From Ascoidea tarda (nom. inval.) (taxonomy: Eukaryota > Ascomycota > Saccharomycetes > Ascoideales > Ascoideaceae): a stretch of DNA of 31,871 bases. Where the stretch lies: assembly GCA_030560485.1 (NCBI GenBank), contig JAKTTS010000137.1, positions 1-31,871 on the forward strand. The letters run 5' to 3'. The translations under genes and the position numbers were made by a program. The notes beneath the pieces are model-generated. The model was given only the letters and a program-made list of their open reading frames with translations. It was not told the DNA's origin and made no database searches. Positions 1 to 9,615 of the stretch are shown here, in pieces; position 1 is the first letter of the stretch, and every line of letters starts with the position of its first letter.

Positions 1-54
1 ATTAAAATAAATTAAAATAAATTAAAATAAATTAAAATAAATTAAAATAAATTA
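1..54. repeat. AT-rich 10-bp tandem repeat at window edge
   Basis: The unit ATTAAAATAA is repeated head to tail about five and a half times and runs off the left edge, so the true array may be longer. It lies some 70 bp beyond the 3' end of the CYC3-type gene. No function is evident; simple AT arrays like this are common in intergenic DNA of AT-rich yeasts and may vary in length between strains. Confidence 0.9.
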
Positions 55-123
55 ATTTTAAAATCATGATTGAGACGATGAAAATGTATTCTTGGTTTTC
101 AGAGTTGATTTCTTGTTAATGTT

Positions 124-1017
124 TTAATTATCATCTTCGATATCACCCATTGCTTTTCTCCATAAAGGACCAGCCCAATGTTGAAATCTATCTTTGGCAT
201 TTGTAAAATTATCTAAAGCAGGTCTAACATCAAGGAAAAAAGTTGGCATTCCATGGGCATCATCAGGACCTCCATAATAATCAATAACGTACCTTACTTT
301 CTGCCAATCGTTTTTATCAGCTTCATTCTCATTTTCTAGTGGAGTACTATCACCAAAAAATGATGATTTTTTTCTTAAAACAGTCCAGTCATGTCTATCA
401 AATGGAGGCTCAGTGTTGTAGGTTTCTGGAAATATTTTTCATAAAAGCAAAGACATTCTTGCTTTTGGAGACAAATCAGATGGTCTTCCGGTGAATTTTA
501 ATAATCTTGGAGAAGAATTTGTTTTTTCAATGTAAGGTTGTTCCCATTCTAAAATCTGTTGCCAGGCACCTTCATTAAGAAAATTATGAACGTCAACCAT
601 ACTTTCAACAGCATCTTCAGGTACTTCGCCTTTTCCTTTTCGAATCATAGCATTAAACATCTGTTGAGGAGAAGGATATTCCCAGTTTCCTTCATTTTCA
701 CTGGTGCCTCTTGGAATAGAAGAGATAATTCTCTCTGTTGGCAAATCTAACTGTTGGCCAGGGAGTTTTTTTGTATCGATAAAGTGAGGCATGTTATTTA
801 AAGGGTTTAAAGTATTTTTTTCACCTTTAACTGGGCAAACAGCTGGAATCATCAAATCGTTGTTATTATTCTTAGCATTAGCCGAGTTATGTTTACTAAA
901 ACCAACAGGACAAGTTGGAGCAGGTTCAAATTTGATTTCACAACATGAGCCATCTAAGCTTGAATTAGTTTGACAACATGCAGAAGAAACCGGATCAGAA
1001 GCCCAAAACCAACCCAT
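124..1017 (-). CDS. CYC3: Holocytochrome c synthase (cytochrome c heme lyase), interrupted by one in-frame TGA
   Basis: The family attaches heme covalently to apocytochrome c in the mitochondrial intermembrane space. The protein starts MGWFWASDP, like yeast Cyc3, and has two CP heme-binding motifs (PTCPVG, AVCPVKG), the NPLNNMP block, the ISSIPRG...[13 protein letters not shown] block and [11 protein letters not shown] with the expected axial-ligand His. At 439-441 the frame meets TGA, where Cyc3 homologues have a residue (Gly in S. cerevisiae by my alignment) between LSPKAR and the FP motif. The same frame then continues without another stop to TAA at 124-126, encoding [18 protein letters not shown] and a [15 protein letters not shown] block. 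The whole is 298 codons including the TGA, near the family length. Three other genes here end in TGA, so TGA is a real stop. Options are a recent nonsense mutation, read-through, or a base error. Confidence 0.88.
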
Positions 1018-2115
1018 TTTTCCAGATTGATACTAATAACAAAAATCAAATAAAACAGAACTTCGAGCAACAAAAAAGGAAGAAAATAAAGCAAAATAAA
1101 GTTTATTGCAAATTATTAATTCAAATTCCATCTCAGATTATCGAATTAATAATTTTTTTCTAATGGAGTTTGAAAATAAAAAAATATCACGTGTGCAAAA
1201 AATTACTTGAAGCAACGTTATTGGTGCATTTGGCGTTTGTGCTGATTTTGGTGATCTTGGTGATTTTGGTGAATATTACGGTGATTAGTGAAAAAATGTT
1301 TATTTGTCAATAGTATAAAACAGAAAAATAAAATCTGTAGAGAACAATTTTCAGGAAAACAAGATAAAGGATGTTGATATTATTATGAAAATTGGTCTAT
1401 CTGTTGAATAAAAAACAACTAAAAATAAAAATAAAGTAAATTTGAAATAAAATTATAAATTACCAAAAAAAAAAATCTAAATCTAAACTTTGCCATTATT
1501 AATACTAAAAAAAATAATTAAATTGTAATAAAATTTTTATTTGCAAGTGTTTCCTTTTCATTAATCTTTTTATTATTTTTGATAATTGCCTTTGAAACTC
1601 ATATGATTGATTTCTTTTTTACTGCCTTCAATGCCAAAAAAATTGTATAGTAGAAAAAAATCGTTAAAAAAATTAAAAAAATGATCAAGTTTAAACGAAA
1701 ATTAACAAAAATCAACAAAAATCAACAAAAATTAACGAAGGAAAAGACAAAAAAAAACAAACGAAGACAAAAAATTAAGTAATAGATTGATAATCCATAG
1801 TAAGATAAGATACAACAAAAAAATCTTTAAATCCACTGATACTTTAAAATAAAAACAAAAGAAAAAAAGAGAAACAAGAAAAAAGAGGAAAGAGAGAAAA
1901 GGGGAAAGAGAGAAAATAGAAAGGAGAAAAAACCAAAACAATATAAATTTATTTTTTGATTTATCAATTAAATTAATTATTAGTAATTAGTTATTAAAGG
2001 ATAAAAAGATTATGAAATGACGAATGGAAAAAACAACGTAAAAAGGTGAAAAAAAATTAAGTTAGTTTGAGAGTAATATTATTATTAGATGAATTAAATA
2101 AATTTTTTATTCATT
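1018..2115. other. Intergenic region upstream of CYC3 and downstream of AUR1
   Basis: About 1.1 kb of very AT-rich DNA with no coding sequence I can support. It holds a Cbf1/E-box type site ATCACGTG at 1186-1193, a short 9-bp GGTGATYTT repeat at about 1242-1271, and a run of 10-bp units (AAAAATCAAC and variants) at about 1698-1736. A purine-rich stretch lies at 1855-1935. The weak open frames here are low complexity and read as shadows of the AT/GA-rich sequence. Confidence 0.6.
1186..1193. promoter_or_regulatory. CACGTG (Cbf1-type) site upstream of CYC3
   Basis: The sequence ATCACGTG lies about 170 bp upstream of the CYC3 start codon. It matches the RTCACRTG consensus bound by Cbf1/bHLH proteins in yeasts. 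In several yeasts Cbf1 serves respiratory and sulfur genes, so a promoter role fits the neighbour. Function is inferred from the motif alone. Confidence 0.4.
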
Positions 2116-3636
2116 TTAGTCAGATCTTTTATTATATTGGAAGTTTGGTTGATAATTAAATGGAATATCCATTGAAGTATGAGCTGATGTTGAAGAAGAA
2201 ATTGGAGATGAATGATCAAAAATTGAGGATAATTGAGAATCAATACTTGAGGCTCTATCTGAGTTATCTAAATTATGGGTGATAATATTTAGAGATTTTC
2301 TAGAAATTGAAGATGAGGGTCTTGAGATTAGGTTACTTGTACCCATTTCGAATTCCATGTTATTGATACTATTAATATTGTTGGTATTGCTGTTGATATT
2401 ATTACTATTTAATATGATGTTATTGAGATTTGGATCTAAGGAAGACGACATTGAGATCCTTGAGTTGAGATTATCCATTTCAATGTCATCCTCAAAGTTA
2501 TTACCATTATTGTTGTTGTTGTGGATATTTGAGTTATTTGTATAACTATTGCTGATATTATTGCTGATAGAGTTATTAATTGACAAAGGATCAGAGTGAG
2601 AGATATTGATGTAGTTTAGCTCTGTGTAAGACCAACGGCAAAAGCAGGAGTTATCAATAGTTGGTAACATTTTATATTTTGTATAAGTAAAAATGACATA
2701 GGATAAAACTGAACCTGCCATCAAATCTACAAAGTAGTGGTGAGTCAAGTACATTGTGGACCACCAGAGCCAGCAGAGATAGGACACCCAAAGAGGTTTA
2801 AAACTTGGAAAGATATATGATAAAAAGAGGGCGTTCATTGTCGCACAACCTGAATGTAGAGAAGGAAAAGCACCAAATGGGACAGGAGCATTGGTGAAGG
2901 TTGAAGTGTACATATCAATACCCAAGATCTGGTCGATTCTTTGCAAACCACCTGGATTACCATTCATTGAGTAATTTGCAGGATTCAAGCCGTTGATCAA
3001 TTTATACCATGGTGGAGCAGCTGGGAACAAGATTTGAATTAGAACGCCAAATAGGTTCATATAACCAAAAGCAAAGGCAAAAGAATTGACGGCAGTTGGA
3101 GGACCAAAGATAAAGACTAAAGCAGCAATAACAAATGGAATACTGAAATGCAAGATACCATAAGGCAACCAGGCTAATAAGTCTAAGACTTTGTAAGTTT
3201 TTGAAGCTAGGACATCGCTCAAGTTATCACCATAGAAAATGGTTTCAATTGAAGGTAGGATTTTGACACTGATTGGAGGCCTATATTGGTTGGGAATCTT
3301 TCCACAAATAAAAAATAAAAAAACCCACGTCAAAACAGGCAACGCAGGTAAGAAAAACTGGTTGAAAATTGGAGGCAAGAAGAATAAACAGCATACAAGA
3401 GAGAAGAAACAGAACTTCAAAAAGAAATTGACAGGCAAGACAAAAAAAGAGAAGGCTAATACTATGGATAAAAAAGTGAAATGAAGAAAATCATTGAATT
3501 TGAATTTGTAATTTTTGAGATTGCTAAAAGTTGTCTGGGGATTAAAATTTAGATTCAAATCAGAGATAGTTGAGCCAGGAGGTTTTTCTGATAGAAAGTA
3601 ATAGTTAAATAACTTTACTGGGTTCATCATGGGCAT
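2116..3636 (-). CDS. AUR1: Inositol phosphorylceramide synthase catalytic subunit
   Basis: Transfers phosphoinositol from phosphatidylinositol to ceramide in the Golgi; an essential step of fungal sphingolipid synthesis and the target of aureobasidin A. The 506-residue product has the family's hydrophobic segments and near-identical core blocks: SIETIFYGDNLSD (about 129-141), LLAWLPYGILHF (about 153-164), FAFAFGYMNLFG, FPAAPPWYK, FGAFPSLHSGCATM and WWSTMYLTHHYFVDLMAGS. The catalytic triad by homology is His261, His300 and Asp304. Residues matching the yeast aureobasidin sites (Leu143, His163, Phe164) are unchanged, so sensitivity is expected. After FCRWSY (about residue 337) comes a tail of about 170 residues rich in Asn and Ser, longer than in S. 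cerevisiae (401 residues in total). The start MPMMNP leaves M3 or M4 possible. No CTG codon occurs in the gene. Ends with TAA. Confidence 0.96.
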   Translation of the reverse strand: MPMMNPVKLFNYYFLSEKPPGSTISDLNLNFNPQTTFSNLKNYKFKFNDFLHFTFLSIVLAFSFFVLPVNFFLKFCFFSLVCCLFFLPPIFNQFFLPALPVLTWVFLFFICGKIPNQYRPPISVKILPSIETIFYGDNLSDVLASKTYKVLDLLAWLPYGILHFSIPFVIAALVFIFGPPTAVNSFAFAFGYMNLFGVLIQILFPAAPPWYKLINGLNPANYSMNGNPGGLQRIDQILGIDMYTSTFTNAPVPFGAFPSLHSGCATMNALFLSYIFPSFKPLWVSYLCWLWWSTMYLTHHYFVDLMAGSVLSYVIFTYTKYKMLPTIDNSCFCRWSYTELNYINISHSDPLSINNSISNNISNSYTNNSNIHNNNNNGNNFEDDIEMDNLNSRISMSSSLDPNLNNIILNSNNINSNTNNINSINNMEFEMGTSNLISRPSSSISRKSLNIITHNLDNSDRASSIDSQLSSIFDHSSPISSSTSAHTSMDIPFNYQPNFQYNKRSD

Positions 3637-3949
3637 TTTGAGAATATATTTATATATATTTATAAGGATATAGATATGAGAAAGTATGAAAGATCAGCTC
3701 CAAGAGGTTGAGTCTTTATCAGCGTTTTTCAGTCTTGATAGTGTGATCAGAAACGAACAAGAAAAAAAAGGAAAAATAGGATAAGATATTGAGCAACAAG
3801 AACCAGTGTCGTATGGATGGCAAGCAAGAGAAGATGCCTGAGGAAGAAGAGGGAGAAGTGGTGAGATGAAGAAGAGACAAAGAGAAGAGATCTGGCACAG
3901 GCTCCACAGTAAGTATATAAGCAGAGAAGGATTTTATATATTTGCTCAG

Positions 3950-4330
3950 GACGAAGAGCAGTCGAGAAGATTTTGTTGCCTGTGGTGGACAGCTTTTTTC
4001 TCGCAGAGCAAACGCAAAAAACAAAAGTGCGGAAGCACGCGGAATGGAAACTGCGGCCACTTCGCACAGCCCGAGAATCCCAGCCGGCGGTCACGGGATA
4101 AGTCAGTTTGGCGCGCAAGACACGTGCTTGGAACCGTGCCGGCACTAGTCAAAGCCGTCGGAAGCGTCTGACGCCTCTGGCCGGAAGTGGCGGAACACGC
4201 TTGAGACCTCTGGTGGGGGTCTGTGCGGATGCTGGACGCGTGTGTGCGTGTGCTGATGCACTTTCACATTAGGATTTTTATGTGCCCGTACAGCTGACCA
4301 CCTCTGTGGTCTACAGAGAATTTTAATTAC
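3950..4330. other. GC-rich island upstream of AUR1
   Basis: By eye this stretch is well over 50% G+C, while its flanks are near 30%. It contains CGCG, GCCGGCGG and CACGTG (about 4117-4122), Mig1-like GGTGGGGG, and a perfect hairpin GACCAC-CTCT-GTGGTC at 4296-4311. The overlapping open frames on both strands look like products of the composition; none resembles a known family. It sits about 300-700 bp upstream of AUR1. It could be a regulatory platform, a nucleosome-depleted origin-like element or a structured RNA; sequence alone does not decide. Confidence 0.55.
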
Positions 4331-4957
4331 AGCCAAAAAAGCAGCGCATTCGCTTGTTGTGGTGGAGGAACCAGCCAACCAGCTGAAGTTTACTGTTTTT
4401 CGCTATGTTTATTTTTGCCAGTATCAGTAAGGTATTTGAGTCTTGTATCTTCATACTTAATATTAACTGGCATGTTCAATCTCTAGAATCAAAAAAGGCG
4501 TTAGATTTCTTTGATTTTTCGGTTGTGTTAAATCTTCTAGATCATGGTTCAAAAAAGACAGCGCATCATTAATTTGTCATCAATTTGCAGTAACAGCTCA
4601 AAGTATTTAGAAAAAGTATTCATTGAATTGTTTTTTTATTTGTCATCTTCATCCAAAGTGTTCGCGATAATGAATTTATTCAAAAGTCATTATTACGAAA
4701 ACGCAAAAAACAAACGCCAAAATACAGTGGCTCGCGTCGCCAACAACCTACTTCGCCATTTTCGGTTTTTTTCGCCGTTAGTTTAATCATAATTTCCGGG
4801 TAACTGGATTACTGACAATGTCAGCTATTAACTTTAAACGAAGCTCTTTTTGGAAAGTTTTCTTTTGCAGTTAATCCCGAAAATGTTCTTATTCTTAGTC
4901 AGCCTATATATCCCATTTATTGGGTACGAGGTTTTTATATTTCGAAACATTGGCCGA

Positions 4958-4994
4958 TTCGATCTTTTTCGATAACTTTCGATCAATATTCGAT
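4958..4994. promoter_or_regulatory. Four helically phased TTCGAT motifs
   Basis: TTCGAT occurs at 4958, 4968, 4978 and 4989, spacings of 10, 10 and 11 bp, about one DNA turn each. All copies point the same way. Such phasing would put four protein contacts on one face of the helix, or may reflect decay of a 10-bp tandem repeat. No protein known to me binds this array. Confidence 0.4.
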
Positions 4995-5427
4995 CGTACT
5001 GCAGAACCATAGAATTGTAAAATAATAGCAATCTCACTTTAGTTGACCTCAATTATTGAATGTTTCATGTTTTCAACAACAATATGGTTCAGAGTTGATT
5101 CTTGTTATTATGCCGAAAGGCTTTTAACCAAATACCAATCCTCCACAACCTATTAAATCAATCTTAACTCAGGAACATCTCTCTGTAACTCAGCTTCTCA
5201 ATAAATATTTCAAGTAATGATGGTTCAAATGAAAACTTCACATCACATCGTCCAAACATAAAATAAACACTACAATAATTAGCATTACCTCTATTTTTTT
5301 TATTGAATATTATAGAATAAAAATTTACTATATTAAACTAGAACTACAAAAATATTACAAAAATTTAAAAATACACTAAAAAATGAAAAGAATCGAAAAA
5401 AGTAAAGAAAAACAAAAAAAAAACAGA

Positions 5428-7191
5428 TTATAATGTGTTTATGACATCAGTAGCAAAATCTAACTCATCAAAGTTTTCATCCTGGAAAAATTTGGAAAAT
5501 TCCTCCTTTTTAATATTATAAGCCTTGAGCATCTTATTAAAATTATCAAATAATAAGATTTTGAAATTATTTAAAAAATTAAATTGTATAATGAAATTTT
5601 GTTCATTCTTTGATAAGTCACAATCTTTAGAATTTTGAATAATATTCAATGATTCCTTAAAATTTAAATTGATATTATACTCAAGATAATAATTATCTAA
5701 ATTTTGAAACAATTCATAAATCAAAATTGAATGGAAATAAAATGTTTGAAACAATTCATGTTTATTACTTTCCAAATCAGTATTGGTATTGTTGTTAGTA
5801 TTAGTATTGACATTGACATTTGCATTGGCATTAGTAACGGCATTAATATTATCAACCTGATTATTAAACTTATTAACAAACATGTTTCTAAAGGTTGAAT
5901 GATTCCAATATTCATAAAAAACATTCAATACTCCAAAGTATTTATTATTTTCAATACTGTTATTATTGGAATTTTCAATGAATGAATAAAATGATTGCAA
6001 ATCAAAATTTGAGATACATGAGTTGAAGAAAAATGAATCCAAGAAATTTGGAAAATTGTATTTATTTCCAAGTTTCAATTGGTTCAAAAATAATTTATTT
6101 GAAACCAAATTCAATAGGATATCATTGGGATCAATATTATTAACATTGTTATTCGATTCATTGATTATTATGCCATTTGATGAAGATTTGGCATTGAATT
6201 TAGTGTAATGATTTAAAACAATTAAAATTTGATTAAAATCATAAACTAATGGGTTCTTCAACATGTATTCAATTAATTTAATAAACGAATTCAAGTTCAA
6301 GTTTTTAATCAATAATTCAGAATTGTGAGATAAAAATAAGTATTCATTTTCTAAATCATAATCAAAAGTTAAAAATTTATTAACAATCACATTTTTGTTT
6401 CTTTCTAAAATTGAGAGCAAATAATTTGATATAATGTTAGATAAATTATTGTTCACTGAATTGTTATTTTTAAAAGTTATATTATTAAAAATAGAAGACA
6501 TCAATAATTGGATTTTTTCTTCATTGTCGTTATGCAATAAAAAATTAGATAAATTAGAAATATTACTCATTGAAGAGTTTGAAATTGTATTAACATTAAC
6601 ATTAGCATGTGGATTAGTATTATCATCAAAAAATTTAAAATTTGATAATAAATTATTATTATTATTAATATAGTTTAAAAAAATATTGTCAATGACATCT
6701 AAATTAGAAGTTTTATTATCAAGATTAGATAAAAAGGTTAAAAAGATATCATTATGATTATTATAATTATTTGGGTCATTAATATCGATATTAATTAAAT
6801 TAAATTTTAAAAATTTAGCAAAAATTTGATAACCCTTTTCAAAATTCAAGTTAATTAAAGAGATGATATAGGAGTTGATCACATTGTTTAATTTTTTAAA
6901 GTTTTTTTCATCAATATTAAAAGTTGTGTTTGAATTTTGGTTTAAATTTGTTGTATAGTTTAAATTCAATAAAGTTTTCTGTTTTATTGATAATAAAATA
7001 GAATCAAGAATTTTAGTTGATAAATTCAATTGATTTGAAATTATTAAAGAATTTAATAGAATAGAATATATTTCAAATTGATGGTTTAATAAAGAGAGAT
7101 TATTAACTGAATTTTTCTTGAAATCATTGTAAAGATTTAAGATAAATTGAATATTATAAGGAATATTGTTATCAATATTATTGTTGAGAGG

Positions 7192-7232
<41 letters not shown>

Positions 7233-8961
7233 CAACATCGATATTTTGAAGAATATTATTTAAACAAATTAAATCGTTTTGTGATAGGTTATTTAAGGTT
7301 GATAAATATTTAATTAATGACAAATAATAGATTTCTGATTTAACGAAATTTGAGTTTAAGTTGGCATTATTTAGGATATTTAAAAAGCTTATAAATTGGT
7401 CAATTGACGAAAATTTATAATTGAATAAATTAATACCAATTAGCAAATTGTCATAAACTAGCTGATTAAAATAATGGAAATGCTTCAAATTTGAAGCTAT
7501 GAAGATATCAATAGCCAATTTAAAGTAGTCATTACCGTTGTCTATTATATCGTTATTATTTTTAATGTTTATAGAGTTGTTGTTGATTATGTCTAAAGAA
7601 GATTTAAAGGAGTTTAAAGAGCCAGATAATAGACCGTTTAAGACCAATTCGTAAGTTTTAGAATTTGGTTTTAAATCAAAGTTATTAATTGAAGATATTA
7701 AATCTGTGTAAACGTTTAATAAATTAGTTAATTTTTCTTCGATTGTTTCGGATGTCAAATTTCTTTTAATTAAAGATTGTAGAACTAGATTGTAAAGATC
7801 TAAAGATATGGACAAGTTATTTCTCTTTATGACTTGATATATAGGGTAAATCTTCAAGTAATTTGAATTTTGAATTGAGATATTAATTTCATTAATTAAA
7901 GAGGAATGAAAGGATTTATCTAATGAGTTTGAAAATTTTGTTTCGTTTGATATGCTTAATAATTGGAAATCGTCCAATAAAGAAGCAGCGTTATTAAGGG
8001 GGTTATTGTTATTTTTGGAGCTGTTGTTATAGCTTGCAGAGTTATTTTTATTAAGAAATAGATTATTATTAGTTTTTTGAATATTTAAATAGTTGAGATT
8101 GAGAATATTTTTATTTATCAAGTTATGGTTGTTGTGGTTATTTTTGCTGTTATTGTTATTAGTGTTGAGATTGTTTTGATTGTAAGTATGATTAATGCTA
8201 TTCTGTTGTTGAGCGGTTTGTTGTAGATTGGGTTCTTTGTCTTGAAACAAAGATTCAGATATTGTTGGGGAGTTATCTAGTTGAGAATTATTAGAAAAGC
8301 TGTTATCAACAATCATTTGAGTGTTGTTATTGATGCCATTTTCATTTTCAAGTTGGCTGCTAATGTGATTTATGTTATTCAATATAGGAAGAAGATTCAA
8401 TTTATCATTTAACAATAAATTATTGTCAATGAAATTGTTATGAATTAAAGAGGAGTTATATTTGGAAAGATTATTATTATTAGAGCTATTGAGTTTTATC
8501 TTTAGCAATTCGTTATCAATTATGGATCTGTTTGAGGATTGTAGTTCATCGATCTGGTTATTATTGGAGTTGTTATTGTTATTTAATAGATTATTGTTGA
8601 CCTGGTTGAACAAGGACAATCTCGATATGTGATCTAGGGATATCGAGTAGTAGTTGTAGAAATTAGTTGAGTGCTTGGGATAGTTTGAGTTGTAGTTGTA
8701 GTTGTTCTTATTGTTATTATTGGCGGTCGAGTTGACCTTTATGTTATTGATTTTGATGTTATTGGAGGTGAATAAATCATTATTCGTTAATTGGTTATAG
8801 TTTTTCAAGTGGAAAGTTGAGTCAAAAAAAGATGGGGTTTTCTTTATAGTTGATGAGGAGTTTCTCAACGTAGAAGAGTTTCGTGAAAAGTTGGCAAAGG
8901 GTTTAAAGACCATTTTGAAAGTATCAAAGTATCGAAACGCAGAAATACAGAAAGAAAACAA
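5428..8961 (-). CDS. Large Asn-rich, probably mitochondrial PPR-like protein
   Basis: A 1177-residue frame. The first 17 residues contain an Asp, but an internal Met at 8911-8913 opens MVFKPFANFSRNSSTLRNSS, basic and Ser/Thr-rich with no acidic residue, a typical matrix-targeting presequence; that start may be the real one. Residues 60-330 are mostly Asn/Ser low complexity. From about 340 the protein becomes ordered with alpha-helical repeat character: DLYNLVLQSLIKRN and LKPNSKTYELVLNGLLSG (about 428-447) are PPR-like helix pairs. A pure Asn run of about 13 is encoded by an ATT-complement microsatellite at 7192-7232. Yeast PPR proteins act in mitochondrial RNA processing, stability or translation, so that is the likely role. 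I cannot assign it to a named family (candidates include Mrx1-, Ccm1- or Pet309-type proteins). It shares a promoter with MRPL15, also mitochondrial. Ends with TAA. Confidence 0.75.
7192..7232. repeat. (ATT)n trinucleotide repeat inside the PPR-like gene
   Basis: About 13 consecutive ATT units on the plus strand, read as AAT (Asn) codons on the coding strand. It produces the longest homopolymeric Asn tract of the window and is expected to vary in length in steps of one residue. Confidence 0.9.
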
Positions 8962-9615
8962 GTAATTGTGCGATTAAGATTGAGGATGAAGACAGATAGA
9001 ATGAAGATGCAGCGGTAATAAGTGAATGCAAACAGACAGAGATCTAGGAGGATTAGGTACGATTAACAAATTGAGAAAGAAAGAAAGAAAGAAATGAAGA
9101 AAACACAGACCAGCTCATGAAATGCAACGAGAACCAACCAAACTCAGTCAAATATAATCAGAAAATTGTGACTAAATATATTCAAATATAATCAACTACT
9201 TTCGTTCTCAAATCGTCGCCAAAGCCCTGAAATACCAAAACCTAAAGCAGCGAATGGCCAAAAAGCTTTTTTTTTTCTGACCAATCAACACCCAGTAAAA
9301 GCCGGCGCGATGGCACTGCAGCCGACCAATCAGCGGACGCTAAAAGCCGGTGGTCACGCCCTCGGCATTAAAAACAGAAGCCGTTCCGCTTACTCAGCAC
9401 ATGCATGTTTACGTCAGCACAATATTATTTGTGATTATGTAAGTATGTCTATCACTTAGTATTATATAAACATTACATTTTTTTGCAGGGTAATGACTTT
9501 TCTTTTCAGCGATTTTCATTTTTGTTCATTTTTTTTCAGTTGATCGAATCGTTGGAGAGTTGGAAATTGGTTTGTGGTTGGATACGAATTTTGGCTATTG
9601 GTTCATCTTCAGAAA
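8962..9615. promoter_or_regulatory. Divergent promoter of the PPR-like gene and MRPL15
   Basis: About 650 bp separating two divergently transcribed, probably mitochondrial genes. A GAAA run lies at 9074-9095. The central part (9270-9385) is locally GC-rich and carries the two CCAAT modules described separately. Downstream are TATATAAAC-like sequence near 9464 and pyrimidine tracts, then the MRPL15 start. A splice-donor-like GTAAGTATGT occurs at 9439; I do not call an intron, since every nearby acceptor meets TGA at 9541 if joined in frame. Confidence 0.6.
9279..9350. promoter_or_regulatory. Duplicated CCAAT module (27 bp, two copies)
   Basis: Two direct copies, 9279-9305 and 9324-9350, each begin GACCAATCA and end TAAAAGCCGG with a variable middle; both are exactly 27 bp, offset by 45 bp. 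The CCAAT core is the Hap2/3/4/5 (CBF/NF-Y) site, which in yeasts activates respiratory and mitochondrial genes. Placement between two mitochondrial genes fits co-regulation. The conserved TAAAAGCCGG half suggests a second factor bound at fixed spacing. Motif and placement are seen; the role is inferred. Confidence 0.6.

Larger units (their letters stand above)
3637..5427. other. 1.8 kb gene-free region between AUR1 and the PPR-like gene
   Basis: The AUR1-proximal part is an AT run (3641-3665) followed by a GC-rich island (described separately). From 4400 to 5427 the DNA is AT-rich and holds the phased TTCGAT array at 4958-4994. Short open frames occur in all phases, but none resembles a known protein or shows a conserved domain. 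The region is upstream of AUR1 and downstream of the PPR-like gene, so most of it is probably AUR1 promoter and spacer. Confidence 0.6.

Noticed and set aside
439-441. UGA read as a sense codon genome-wide
   Set aside because: CBC2, FCP1 and the orphan gene all end in TGA at the expected place, so TGA is a normal stop here.
1186-1193. CDEI of a point centromere
   Set aside because: RTCACRTG is present but it is not followed by the expected long AT tract and CDEIII; a promoter Cbf1 site is enough.
3719-4378. Several 70-130 codon frames around the AUR1 upstream island
   Set aside because: They are mutually overlapping with no domain or homologue recognised; promoter DNA is the simpler reading.
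5084-5111. Resemblance of CAGAGTTGATT-CTTGTTA to sequence at 105-118
   Set aside because: The match is about 20 bp with an indel in AT-rich spacers, which can occur by chance; no longer shared repeat is visible.
9439-9539. Possible intron at the MRPL15 5' end (GTAAGTATGT donor, several CAG acceptors)
   Set aside because: No TACTAAC-like branch site is visible, and joining to any of three nearby acceptors in the ORF's frame runs into TGA at 9541. A 5'-UTR intron cannot be excluded.
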